Shown in pieces: positions 39,474 to 47,460 of a stretch of DNA of 51,067 nt (the first letter of the stretch is position 1; every line of letters starts with the position of its first letter). The position numbers were made by a program, and so were the translations under genes. Under the pieces are notes generated by a model. That model had not been told where the DNA came from, did not search any database, and saw only the letters and a program-made list of their open reading frames with translations. The DNA comes from Pseudonocardia sp. (GTDB lineage: Bacteria; Actinomycetota; Actinomycetes; Mycobacteriales; Pseudonocardiaceae): contig NZ_JAJCYB010000012.1 of the NCBI RefSeq assembly GCF_029263155.1, positions 1 through 51,067 on the forward strand, read 5' to 3'.

Positions 39474-40712
39474 GTGACGATCGCCCCGCTACCGACCGGT
39501 GTGCGCGTCCGTACCAGGCCCGTGGCCGACCCGGGAGACCTGCTGGAGCTGCTGCCCGACGACCGTCCCATCTCGTGGGTGCGCGGCGACGACGGGCTCG
39601 TCGGCTGGGGCGAGGTGGCGCGCTGGACCGGCAGCGGCCCGGACCGCTTCGCCGACGCCGACGAGTGGTGGCGCACGTTCGTCGCGGGCGTCGCCGTGCG
39701 GGACGAGGTCGGGGCCCCCGGCACGGGCCCGGTGGCGTTCGCCAGCTTCACCTTCAGCGACGACTCGGCCGGTTCCGTGCTGGTCGTGCCGCGCGTGGTG
39801 GTGGGCCGTCGCGGCGGGCGGGCCTGGATCACCGAGTTCTCCCATGGCGACGGCCCGTCGGTGGTGCACGCGGTGAGCCCGGTGCGGCCCAGCGGCACCC
39901 TGCGCTACTCCGACGGGCTGCTGCCGGTGGCCCGCTACCGCACCGCGGTGGCCGAGGCGGTACGCCGGATGCGCGCCGGCGAGCTGGACAAGGCCGCGTT
40001 GGCCCACGACCTGCTGGCCGCGGGCGACGAGCGGCTGGACCCGCGCTACCTGCTGGGCGGGCTGGCCGAGCGCTACCCGACGTGCTGGTCGTTCGCGGTG
40101 GAGGGGCTGGTCGGCGCCACCCCGGAGCTGCTGGTGCGCCGCACCGGCGACGTCGTCGAGTCCCGCGTGCTGGCCGGCACGATGTGGGCGCGCGACGACG
40201 CCGACCACGGGGTCCCCGACCGGCTCATGGGCTCGGTCAAGGACCGTCACGAGCACGCGCTCGCCGTCGAGTCCCTCAGCTCGGCGCTGGAGCCGATGTG
40301 CGCCTCGCTCGACGTCCCCGCCGTCCCCGAGGTGCTGGCCCTGCACAACGTCTCCCACCTGGCCAGCGACGTGCGGGGCCACCTGGACCCGATCACGCCC
40401 GCCTCGCTGCTGGCCCTCGCCGAGGCGGTGCACCCGACGGCGGCCGTGGGCGGCACCCCGCGCAAGGTGGCCGTCGACCTCATCACCGAGCTGGAGGCGA
40501 TGGACCGCGGTCGCTACGCGGGCCCCGTCGGCTGGGTCGACGCCGAGGGCGACGGGGAGCTGGGCATCGCGCTGCGCTGCGCCCAGCTCGACGGCCGGGT
40601 GGCCCGCCTGTTCGCGGGGTGCGGGATCGTGGCCGACTCCGATCCCGACGTCGAGGTCCGCGAGGCCGCGGCCAAGCTCATCCCGGTCCGGGACGCGCTG
40701 GAGGGCGACTGA
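39474..40712 (+). CDS. menF: isochorismate synthase (menaquinone pathway)
   Basis: The 412-residue chorismate-utilising enzyme has GELDKAALAHDLLA with the general-base Lys, ATPELLVRR, AGTMWARDD, GSVKDRHEHALAVESL, HLASDVRG, HPTAAVGGTPRKVA and GRYAGPVGWVDAEGDGELGIALRCAQL. These fit MenF/EntC isochorismate synthases, which start menaquinone (or siderophore) synthesis. menD, menG and the nuo operon nearby favour menaquinone. GTG 39474 is divergent from the DUF3592 gene. Confidence 0.9.
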   Translation: MTIAPLPTGVRVRTRPVADPGDLLELLPDDRPISWVRGDDGLVGWGEVARWTGSGPDRFADADEWWRTFVAGVAVRDEVGAPGTGPVAFASFTFSDDSAGSVLVVPRVVVGRRGGRAWITEFSHGDGPSVVHAVSPVRPSGTLRYSDGLLPVARYRTAVAEAVRRMRAGELDKAALAHDLLAAGDERLDPRYLLGGLAERYPTCWSFAVEGLVGATPELLVRRTGDVVESRVLAGTMWARDDADHGVPDRLMGSVKDRHEHALAVESLSSALEPMCASLDVPAVPEVLALHNVSHLASDVRGHLDPITPASLLALAEAVHPTAAVGGTPRKVAVDLITELEAMDRGRYAGPVGWVDAEGDGELGIALRCAQLDGRVARLFAGCGIVADSDPDVEVREAAAKLIPVRDALEGD

Positions 40713-40729
40713 CGTCGGCGAGACCTCCA

Positions 40730-40760
40730 TGAAACGGAAGTTGCTAGTGCGCAAGTTTCA
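40730..40760. promoter_or_regulatory. possible MarR-type operator
   Basis: TTGC-TAGTGC-GCAA (40741-40754) lies inside TGAAAC...GTTTCA (40730-40735, 40755-40760). TTGC-N6-GCAA sites are typical for MarR-family regulators, and a regulator-like fragment follows. It could also act as a weak stem-loop after menF. Confidence 0.4.
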
Positions 40761-40950
40761 CCACGTCCGACCAGATCGCCGTCGTCCGGGGACGTAGGTA
40801 CGTCGGCAAGACCGCGCCGGCGCTGCACCTCGGGTTGCTGTCGCGCTTCCGCGCGGAGATCGAGCGCGGCCTGGGCTCGTCCGTCCTTCCGGTGCTCATG
40901 GCGGGCCTGGACGACTTCATGGGCTCCCGCTGGGACGGTCCGGCGCGACG
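40748..40950 (+). pseudogene. gene remnant, possibly the C-terminal end of a MarR-type regulator
   Basis: After an in-frame TAG this frame reads GRRYVGKTAPALHLGLLSRF then RAEIERGLGSSVLPVLMAGLDDFMG, with no nearby start codon. An amphipathic C-terminal helix of the form RAEIERGLG...LMAGLDDF is what ends many MarR proteins. The reading frame and codon bias look coding, but the beginning of the gene is missing. Assignment is tentative. Confidence 0.35.
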
Positions 40951-40977
40951 CCGGATCGATCGGTTCGGCCGACTCCG

Positions 40978-41004
40978 TCGGAATGTCAGGTTCGGAATGT
41001 CAGG
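40978..41004. repeat. 13-bp direct repeat at the end of the RTX-protein gene
   Basis: TCGGAATGTCAGG occurs at 40978-40990 and 40992-41004 (14-bp period). The second copy includes the stop codon of the minus-strand gene. Confidence 0.85.
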
Positions 41005-42310
41005 CGGACGGCTTCCCGGTCGGCTGCGTGTCGCCGACCTGCGCCTCGGCCCCCTGAGTTCCGCTCACCTGGGCCTCGGTCGTCGGCTCGGCCCGCCCGC
41101 CCTGCGCACCGGTGCCCGACGCCCCGGACTCCGTCGTGGTCGTCGGCACGGGGTCCTCCGTCGACGGCTCGACCTCGGGCTGCGAGGTGGGCGGGGTCGT
41201 CGCCACCGGGGGTTCGGTCGTGGTCGGCGACGGCGTGGCGGTCGCCGTCGGGGCGGGGTCGCAGCCGGGGCCCGTCGCCCGGCCGTCGGGCCCACCGTCG
41301 CAGACCGCCCGGTCCGTGCCGCCGTCGAAGGTGTCCTTCCCGTCCCCGCCCAGCAGCACGTCCTTCCCGGCCCCGCCGAGCAGCACGTCGTCCCCGTCGC
41401 CCCCGGTGAGGCGGTCGGCACCGTCGCCACCGACGATGCAGTCCGCGCCCGAGGTGCCGGTGATGTCGTCGTCGCCGTCGGTCCCGAAGATCAGCAGCGG
41501 GTCGCTGGTGACGCCCCGCGCGGCGTCCGCGGCCCAGGGCCGGGTGTCGTCGGGCGTGAGCTGGACGACCTGGTCGGGGCGGAACGGTGTCGACCGGCAC
41601 TGCTCGGGCACGAGCGCCGGGTCGAGCTCCTCGTCGGGTGGACCGGTCCGGAGCACGGTGGCGAGCCCCGGGGGCGCCGCGGAGGTCTCCTCCACGGCCC
41701 GGACCTGCTCCGGGGTGGGCGGCGGCGCCGGCTGGACCGGGGCGCTCAGCGTCCCGGCGGCCCGGTCGGTGAACCCGCCACTGGCCTGGATCACCAGCGC
41801 GTCGACGGCGGTGACCACCACGTCGCCCGGCAGCGTGTTCTCGGTGAGAACCAGCTCGATCGGCGTCGTGAACGGGCCGGAATCGGGCGCCACGGCAGGG
41901 CGCAGGGGCAGGGGCTCGGCGTCGAGCAACGAGCAGTAGCCGACCGGACCGTTCTCACCGACCGTCACCACCAGCGCCAGGCCGGGCCGGTTGTGCCAGC
42001 CGTCGGGTCCGTGCTCGCAGAACTCGGTGGCCGGTCCGGGTTCGAGGCCGAGGGTGACGTCGGCGGCGACCGTGCCCCGGTAGTCGACGGTCAGCATCCC
42101 GACCGCCGGGACGTCCACCTGCAGCGGCGGGTAGACCAGCTCGAGGTCACCGGAGGCACCGGGGCCCAGCGCCACCGACGCGGCGGCGACGCTGTTGCCG
42201 GTGGCGGTGTCGAAGTCCGAGTAGAGCGCGTAGGTCCCCGCGGTGACGGTGACCGCCAGCGCGACGAGGACGCCGCCCGCGGCGGTCAGCAGGGCCCGGT
42301 TGCCGTTCAC
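41000..42310 (-). CDS. SipW-type TasA/CalY-like N-terminus joined to RTX calcium-binding repeats and a Pro/Thr-rich tail
   Basis: The 436-residue protein starts with a SipW-dependent-type leader and head (TAAGGVLVALAVTVTAGTYALYSDFDTATGNSVAA), like the TasA-like protein at 43739. A beta-rich domain follows to about 250. Then come RTX nonapeptides (GTDGDDDITGTSGADCIVGG, DGADRLTGGDGDDVLLGG, AGKDVLLGGDGKDTFDGG) at about 270-325, and a Pro/Thr/Ser-rich wall-spanning-type tail. GTG 42310 overlaps the previous stop. It is probably a calcium-stabilised surface or fibre protein processed by the neighbouring SipW. Confidence 0.82.
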   Translation of the reverse strand: MNGNRALLTAAGGVLVALAVTVTAGTYALYSDFDTATGNSVAAASVALGPGASGDLELVYPPLQVDVPAVGMLTVDYRGTVAADVTLGLEPGPATEFCEHGPDGWHNRPGLALVVTVGENGPVGYCSLLDAEPLPLRPAVAPDSGPFTTPIELVLTENTLPGDVVVTAVDALVIQASGGFTDRAAGTLSAPVQPAPPPTPEQVRAVEETSAAPPGLATVLRTGPPDEELDPALVPEQCRSTPFRPDQVVQLTPDDTRPWAADAARGVTSDPLLIFGTDGDDDITGTSGADCIVGGDGADRLTGGDGDDVLLGGAGKDVLLGGDGKDTFDGGTDRAVCDGGPDGRATGPGCDPAPTATATPSPTTTEPPVATTPPTSQPEVEPSTEDPVPTTTTESGASGTGAQGGRAEPTTEAQVSGTQGAEAQVGDTQPTGKPSA

Positions 42311-43077
42311 GGCGTCGCTCCCGCTGCGCGGTGCCGCACGGCCAGCAGCGTCGCCCCGCAGCCCAGCAGGACACCGGCGATCACCAGCGGCACGCCGAGC
42401 GGCATCCCGTCGGCAGCCGGGCCGAGGTCGACCACCGCGCCGTCCACGACGCTCGCGGGACGGATCGTCACGGTCGACGTCGCGCCGGGCGCGGCCGCCG
42501 CGACGGGCATCGCGTCCAGGTCCATCCGCAGGTCGAACCGCGCCGAGTCGGACTGCGTGACGTCGTCGCCGGGGCGCTCGGCGTGCCGGAGGTCGACGAC
42601 CACGCAGAGCACCCCGCCCGCGTCCGGGAGCCCGACGACCACCGGGTCGGTGGAGAGGCCACGCAGCGTCGACTCCGCCGAGGTGCCGGTGGTCGCGCAG
42701 CCGTCCCCGTCCACGCGGCCCGCCGTGACCGCGAGCTCGACGAGACCGGACAGCTCGCCCTGGTCGGCACCGTCGCCGCACGAGGTGTCGCCCGCGCGGG
42801 TCTCGGGGCGCCCGCACCCGTTCTCCCGGTCGGCGAGGCCCGACACGGACAGCTGCATCCGCCGGGCGTCGGCCGTCGACTCCCCGTCGAGGAACAGCAC
42901 GACCTGCCGCTCGGCCGTCGGGTAGAGCTGGGAGATCCGGATGGCGCGCGACTGCGTCCCGTCGTCGTGGTGGACCACTACGCCGACCGGGGGGTGGTCG
43001 GCGTCGGCGGCGGCCGGGCCGGCGATCGCGACCAGCGCCAGCGCGGCCAGACCGAGCGCCGCGGCGAGGCGCCTCAC
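42307..43077 (-). CDS. secreted, C-terminally anchored protein of the SipW locus, unknown family
   Basis: The 256-residue protein has a signal peptide (RRLAAALGLAALALVAIAGPAAADA), a beta-rich extracellular part with several Cys (NGCGRPETRAGDTSCGDGADQG, GCATTG, VLCVVV), and a C-terminal helix GVPLVIAGVLLGCGATLLAV followed by Arg/His. GTG start and stop both overlap its neighbours (GTGA), so it is made with SipW and the RTX protein. It may anchor or cap a surface fibre, an inference from position. Confidence 0.75.
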   Translation of the reverse strand: MRRLAAALGLAALALVAIAGPAAADADHPPVGVVVHHDDGTQSRAIRISQLYPTAERQVVLFLDGESTADARRMQLSVSGLADRENGCGRPETRAGDTSCGDGADQGELSGLVELAVTAGRVDGDGCATTGTSAESTLRGLSTDPVVVGLPDAGGVLCVVVDLRHAERPGDDVTQSDSARFDLRMDLDAMPVAAAAPGATSTVTIRPASVVDGAVVDLGPAADGMPLGVPLVIAGVLLGCGATLLAVRHRAAGATP

Positions 43078-43661
43078 GAGCGGTGTCCGACGCGCGGGAG
43101 CACCATGGTGGCCTCGGGGTCGTCGGGGTCCGCAGCCTGGCCGGGGCCCGCGGCCTCGTCGGGGTCACTGCGGAAGATCCGCTTCAGCACGGTGCCCAGC
43201 AGGACCAGGCCGGCCAGCACCGCCATCGTCGCGATCCCGGCCCGGCCGGTCACGAACTGCTGGGCGGTCCCCACGTACGGCACGTCGATCCACACCTTGC
43301 CGCGCACCGCCCCGACCGGGACCGGGTCGAGGTCCTCACCGGCGTTGTTGTCGCCCTTGGTGACGAAGCTCGGCGGATCGGTCCCGGGCTGGATCGTGAT
43401 GATCCGGTGGGTGATGTACTCGTCGACGTCCGGCGCCACCTGGTAGGTGATCACGTCCCCGACCTGCAGCGTCGCCGGGTCGACCGGCTCGATCAGCACC
43501 ACTGCGCCGGTCGCGATCGTGGGCTCCATGGAGCCGGTGTAGACGGTCAGCGGGATCGTTCCCGTGGCCCGCGGGACGATCACCAGCAACGCCACCAGGC
43601 CGAGCCCGATGACGAGCACGGCCGTGGTGAGCAGTGTGGTGGCGATGCGGAGCACCTTCAC
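43074..43661 (-). CDS. sipW: SipW/ER-type signal peptidase I
   Basis: The 195-residue peptidase has helices near both ends (8-30 and about 140-158). Catalytic Ser44 lies in YTGSMEPTIATG, His85 in EYITHRII replaces the usual bacterial Lys, and Asp104 lies in TKGDNN. The Ser-His-Asp arrangement defines the SipW/archaeal/ER type. In Bacillus such an enzyme processes TasA. Here a TasA-like gene lies directly upstream and two secreted partners downstream, supporting a dedicated role. Confidence 0.92.
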   Translation of the reverse strand: MKVLRIATTLLTTAVLVIGLGLVALLVIVPRATGTIPLTVYTGSMEPTIATGAVVLIEPVDPATLQVGDVITYQVAPDVDEYITHRIITIQPGTDPPSFVTKGDNNAGEDLDPVPVGAVRGKVWIDVPYVGTAQQFVTGRAGIATMAVLAGLVLLGTVLKRIFRSDPDEAAGPGQAADPDDPEATMVLPRVGHRS

Positions 43662-43690
43662 CGGTTCCCCCTGGTGTGGATGGTGGAGCG

Positions 43691-43722
43691 GGCGGGGCCG
43701 GCGTCATGACGCCGACCCCGCC
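43691..43722. terminator. strong hairpin between the TasA-like gene and sipW
   Basis: Arms GGCGGGG-C-CGGCGTC and GACGCCG-A-CCCCGCC with an AT loop form a near-perfect 15-bp stem with one internal mismatch, 16 bp after the TasA-like stop. Partial termination here would make the structural protein far more abundant than its peptidase. Confidence 0.65.
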
Positions 43723-43738
43723 TTCGGGAAAGGGCGAA

Positions 43739-44365
43739 TCAGGTGACGGTCTGGGCGATGTCGAATCGGGCGCCGAAGGTGGCGGAGTCGCCCTGGCTCG
43801 CGTCCGTGGCCCCGGCCGGCAGGCTGACCGTGAACTTGACACACGCTTCGTCACCCGGCGCGAGGTCCAGGCCGGTGTCCACGCTGAAGTTCTCGTAGTT
43901 CTCCAACGCGCTCGCAGGGTTCACCACCGCGAACACACCGCTGCCGCCGCACGGACCCGCCTTGGCCGACATCACGCCGACGGCTTCCGCCGAGAGGTCA
44001 CCGGGACCACCCTCCTCGCAGTCGTCGACCGCGGCCTCCGAGTTCGTGCTGCTGCACGTGTCGGGGTCGTCCACGAGACCTGTCAGCGTGACGGTGAGGC
44101 GGCCGGACACGTCGGAGTCGTCGGCATTCGTGGCGACGGCGAAGCTGTTGTCGACCCCGCCGCCAGGCACGAGCTTGCCGACCTCGACACCCGACACGCC
44201 TGCGCCCTCTGCGGTGAGTGTGAGGGTCCCCGCGCCGACCTCGCCGCCGGTGACGGTGTCGAAGTCGGACCACAGGGCGAAGGTGCCGCCGCCGATGAGG
44301 GCCAGGGCCGCGACGCCGGCGACGGCGCCCGCGACGAGCTTCTTCTTCTGCTTGTCGATGATCAT
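43739..44365 (-). CDS. TasA/CalY-like (SipW-dependent-type) secreted structural protein
   Basis: The 208-residue protein begins MIIDKQKKKLVAGAVAGVAALALIGGGTFALWSDFDTVTGGEVGAG, the signal pattern (T-x-A-x-W/Y-S-D) of proteins handled by SipW. The mature part is a single beta-sandwich-like domain with four Cys and Asp/Ser-rich loops. Relatives (TasA, camelysin) form matrix fibres or surface proteases; which applies is unknown. ATG 44365 follows AAGGAC about 5-10 nt upstream. It is the first gene of the locus. Confidence 0.85.
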   Translation of the reverse strand: MIIDKQKKKLVAGAVAGVAALALIGGGTFALWSDFDTVTGGEVGAGTLTLTAEGAGVSGVEVGKLVPGGGVDNSFAVATNADDSDVSGRLTVTLTGLVDDPDTCSSTNSEAAVDDCEEGGPGDLSAEAVGVMSAKAGPCGGSGVFAVVNPASALENYENFSVDTGLDLAPGDEACVKFTVSLPAGATDASQGDSATFGARFDIAQTVT

Positions 44366-44491
44366 GTTTCGTCCTTCGGGGAGCCGGCCGGGGCCGGGTG
44401 TGCGGGGGAAGCGCGCCGAGCGGGCTGGGGAAGCGGTTCGGCGTGACGGGAGGAACTCTGACAGTTCCCCGGAGCCCGGCCATCTCCAAGA

Positions 44492-44532
44492 TTGGGTATT
44501 CCGGGGTCCGCCCGACGCGGACCGGTACCCAA
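44492..44532. promoter_or_regulatory. 41-bp palindrome in the divergent promoter region of the SipW locus
   Basis: Outer arms TTGGGTA (44492-44498) and TACCCAA (44526-44532) flank an inner perfect stem GGTCCGC-CCGAC-GCGGACC (44505-44523). It lies midway between the TasA-like gene and the divergent pseudo-peptidase gene, so it may be a binding site controlling both. The response regulator encoded at 46792 is a candidate, unproven. Confidence 0.6.
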
Positions 44533-44606
44533 TTTCAGGTATGACCGTGGACGGTCGACATCGCACTATGGACCAGGACCGGAGCCGATGGTCGGAAGGA
44601 ACGGGT

Positions 44607-45149
44607 ATGGGTGCGACGCAACCTGACCGGCGGCACCGGCTGATCACGGCCGCGAGACTGCTGCCGGCCGTGGCAGCCGGAGGGATCGCCGCCCTGCTGG
44701 CGACCGCGCTACTCCTTGCGGGTGTAGTTCCGGCCCTCGCCGGTGGCCGTCCGGTCACCGTCGACACCGCGGGCGAACGGTCCGACCTGGCCGCCGGGGC
44801 GCTCGTCGTCGTACGACCGGGCACCCCGGTCGTCGGTGACGTGGTCGCGGTGGCGCCCGGCCGGAGCGGGGTGCGCAGCCTGGGCGTCGTCGAGGCGTTC
44901 GACGCGACCGGCGCACCTGTCGTGAGCAGCGCGAACGGGGCCGCCGACGCGATCAGGTGGCAGTCCGTCGAGGGTGTCTACCTGTACGGCGTGCCGTGGC
45001 TCGGGGCGATCTGGTCGGCGGTGAGCACCCCCTCGGGCATGTTCTTCCTGGCCGCGCTGCTCCTGCTGCTCGTGGCCGCCCACCACCTCCGGGACGGTCG
45101 CCGCCGCGACCCCCGTCGCGAGGACTGCGCAGGTGTGTCCGCTCTGTAA
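44607..45149 (+). CDS. signal-peptidase-like membrane protein without the catalytic residues
   Basis: The 180-residue protein shares the SipW layout: an N-terminal helix (20-45), GALVVVRPGTPVVGDVVAVAP matching GAVVLIEP...VGDVITYQVAP, and a C-terminal helix FFLAALLLLLVAAHHL. Aligned to the neighbour, Ser44 is Gly56, His85 is Leu92 and the Asp104 region lacks Asp (SANGA). It is therefore probably a non-catalytic partner or regulator. ATG 44607 has GGAAGGA upstream; ATG 44568 is possible. It is divergent from the TasA-like gene. Confidence 0.75.
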   Translation: MGATQPDRRHRLITAARLLPAVAAGGIAALLATALLLAGVVPALAGGRPVTVDTAGERSDLAAGALVVVRPGTPVVGDVVAVAPGRSGVRSLGVVEAFDATGAPVVSSANGAADAIRWQSVEGVYLYGVPWLGAIWSAVSTPSGMFFLAALLLLLVAAHHLRDGRRRDPRREDCAGVSAL

Positions 45150-45316
45150 CACCCCGCGCGACGCCACCGAAGGCGCAGATGACGGCGTACTCGTTCCCCA
45201 GGCCCACCGTCGCCCCCCCGACAACCACACCGAACCGAGATCGCTCCCCGCATCTCCTCGCTCGCCTTCCATTCGGCGCCCGCATTTTCGCGCCGGTACG
45301 AGGGAGTATTTTCGCC

Positions 45317-46792
45317 TTGTCCGACAACGCATCTCCCGAGTCGGTCTCCCAGCGCCGGTGGACCGAGAACTGGCTGATCCGTGATTCGGCGCTGCTCACC
45401 CCGATCGTGCTCGCCGTCGTGCTCGGTGGGATCGTGCTCGCCGCGATGCCTGCGATGCTCCAGGCGCAGGTGCAGCAGGTCCTCACGCTGCTCGCGGTCG
45501 CCGGGTCGGTCGGGGCGGCGCTCACCGTCTCCTTCGCGGGACGGCTCGACGGCGACCCCGCGGCCCTGCGGATCGGTTCCGGCCTGCTCGTCTACGGCGG
45601 GCTCGTCCTGCCGATCGCGGCGGCGGGCTTCGCCACCTCGATCGGACCGGTCGGGCAGCTGCTGGACCTGCTCGCGCTGGCCAGCGCGACGGTGCTGTTC
45701 GGCCTCGGGCTGTCCCGCCGCGGCGAGCCGACGCTGTCGTGGCCCGCGGCGGCCGTGGCCGTGGCCGGCAGCCTCGCGGTCGTCGCCAGCACGGCGCTCG
45801 CGCCCGGGCTGGTCCCCGGTGAGACGGCCCTCGCCCTCGCGATCGGCGCCGTCGCCACCGTCCTGCTGGGCGTCGGCGTCGCGTCGACCGTGTCCGGGCT
45901 GCGCCTGCGCAGCGTGCTGCTGCGCAGGGTCGGACTCGGCATGATGCTGCTGGCCGTCGCGCACGGGGCACGCGGGCTGGTGCCCATGGGGATCGTCCTC
46001 CCGTGGCCTGCGCTCACCGGGCTGCGACCGATCGCGGTGGCCGTGATACTGGCCGGGGTGCTCCCCCACCTGCGGGCCGCACTGCGCAGGCAGCGCGACC
46101 GCGACCTCGCCGCGGCGTCGGCGGTGCGGGCCGCGGAGGACGCCGGGGACGCCGCCGAACGCGATGCGCACGACCGCGATCACGAGATGCGCAACCTCGT
46201 GCTCGGGCTCAGCGGCGCGGCCGCGCTGCTCGCGGGCAAGGACGACGACCGGACCGAACTGGGCGACGCGGTGACCGCCGAACTGGAGCGGCTGACCCGC
46301 ATGCTGGACAGCCGCACCGCCCCAACGGTCGAACCGGGGACCGTCGACGTGCACCGGGCACTGGCCACCGCGGTGGCCGTGCAGCGGGCGAGCGGCGCCA
46401 CCATCGATCTCGACGTGCCGGCCGGGCTGCGGACGATCGGGTCGGCGGAGACACTCGTACAGGTGGTGACGAACCTGCTGATCAACTGCGCCCGGCACGC
46501 GGCGGGGTCCGCGGTGCGGGTCAGCGCGTCGGCCGTCGACGGCGGCGTGCAGGTGCTCGTCCGGGATCACGGGCCGGGCATCGCCCCGGGTGAGGAGCGG
46601 GCCGCGCTGCGCCGGGGTCGGCGCAGCCCGGTCACCGGCGGTAGCGGGCTGGGGCTCGGCATCAGCCGCGACCTGATGCGGGCCCACGGCGGCGACCTGC
46701 ACGTCGGCCCCGCCGCCGACGGCCCCGGTTGCCTCGCCGTGCTGGAGATGCCGGCCGCGCCGGCACGCCCGCTGCGGGAGCTGGCGAGCTGA
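45317..46792 (+). CDS. membrane sensor histidine kinase
   Basis: The 491-residue protein has 7-8 predicted helices in its first 290 residues (for example LLTPIVLAVVLGGIVLAAM and LPWPALTGLRPIAVAVILAGVL) and little outside. A phospho-acceptor His in HDRDHEMRNLVLGLSG follows, then an ATPase domain: QVVTNLLINCARHA (N box), VRDHGPGIAPG (G1) and GGSGLGLGISRDLMRAHGG (G2). The TTG start at 45317 has AGGGAG 9 nt upstream. TGATG links it to the response regulator. Confidence 0.85.
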   Translation: MSDNASPESVSQRRWTENWLIRDSALLTPIVLAVVLGGIVLAAMPAMLQAQVQQVLTLLAVAGSVGAALTVSFAGRLDGDPAALRIGSGLLVYGGLVLPIAAAGFATSIGPVGQLLDLLALASATVLFGLGLSRRGEPTLSWPAAAVAVAGSLAVVASTALAPGLVPGETALALAIGAVATVLLGVGVASTVSGLRLRSVLLRRVGLGMMLLAVAHGARGLVPMGIVLPWPALTGLRPIAVAVILAGVLPHLRAALRRQRDRDLAAASAVRAAEDAGDAAERDAHDRDHEMRNLVLGLSGAAALLAGKDDDRTELGDAVTAELERLTRMLDSRTAPTVEPGTVDVHRALATAVAVQRASGATIDLDVPAGLRTIGSAETLVQVVTNLLINCARHAAGSAVRVSASAVDGGVQVLVRDHGPGIAPGEERAALRRGRRSPVTGGSGLGLGISRDLMRAHGGDLHVGPAADGPGCLAVLEMPAAPARPLRELAS

Positions 46793-47451
46793 TGACGGGG
46801 GTCGCGCCGATCCTGATCGTCGACGACCACCCGCTCGTCGCGGTGGCCCTCACGACGGCCCTGCGGGAGCAGGGGCTCGACGTCGAGCGCATCGACCCCG
46901 CCGCCGACGGGAGCCTGGACGCCGGGTTGGCGCGGGCTCGGTCGGGGCTGGTCGTCCTCGACCTGGACCTCGGCAGGGACGCGACGGGCGCCGGCATCGA
47001 CGGGGCCGAGCTGGTGGCCGCGATCCGGTCGCGGGGCTGGACGGTACTGCTGCTCACCGGCAGCGTGGACCGGCAGCGTGTCGCCGGCGCCGTCGCCGCC
47101 GGCGCGCTGGGGTGGCTGCCGAAGAACCTACCCTTCGAGGAGATCGTGGACACCGTCTCCGGGGCCGCGCACGGGCGGCAGGTGTTCGACGCGCAGCGGC
47201 GCGACGCGCTCGTCGCCGAGCACCACGCCGCACGCAGCGCGCGCAGCGACCTCGACCGTCGCTGGGCGCGGCTGACCCCGCGGGAGCGTGAGGTGCTCGA
47301 CTGCCTCGTCGAGGGCAAGCGGGTGGCCGACGTGGCACGGCAGTTCGTGGTGGCCGAGGGCACCGTCCGCACCCAGGTCCGGTCGATCCTCGCCAAGCTG
47401 GAGGTCCGCTCGCAGCTCGAGGCCGTGGCCCTCGCGCGCCTCGTCCGCTGA
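46792..47451 (+). CDS. NarL/LuxR-type response regulator
   Basis: The 219-residue protein has a receiver domain with LIVDDHPLVAVALTTAL, phospho-Asp in VVLDLDLG, LLLTGSVDR and the Lys in GWLPKNLPFEEI. A LuxR HTH follows: LTPREREVLDCLVEGKRVADVARQFVVAEGTVRTQVRSILAKLEV. ATG shares one base with the kinase stop. It probably pairs with that kinase; its targets may include the neighbouring SipW locus. Confidence 0.92.
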   Translation: MTGVAPILIVDDHPLVAVALTTALREQGLDVERIDPAADGSLDAGLARARSGLVVLDLDLGRDATGAGIDGAELVAAIRSRGWTVLLLTGSVDRQRVAGAVAAGALGWLPKNLPFEEIVDTVSGAAHGRQVFDAQRRDALVAEHHAARSARSDLDRRWARLTPREREVLDCLVEGKRVADVARQFVVAEGTVRTQVRSILAKLEVRSQLEAVALARLVR

Positions 47452-47460
47452 CCCGCGCGT

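Noticed and set aside
41315..41500. Repetitive DNA that could suggest a satellite or CRISPR-like array
   Set aside because: The periodicity is 27 bp and encodes RTX nonapeptide repeats; there are no constant repeats with unique spacers.
40835..42925. 696-codon plus-strand frame across the RTX and secreted protein genes
   Set aside because: It is antisense to two well-supported genes with signal peptides and RTX repeats. Its own sequence is low complexity; only the first part (before 40950) may be a real remnant.
44341..44365. Sortase-like or Tat signal at the TasA-like N-terminus
   Set aside because: There is no RR motif and no LPxTG at the C-terminus; the pattern fits SipW-type signals.
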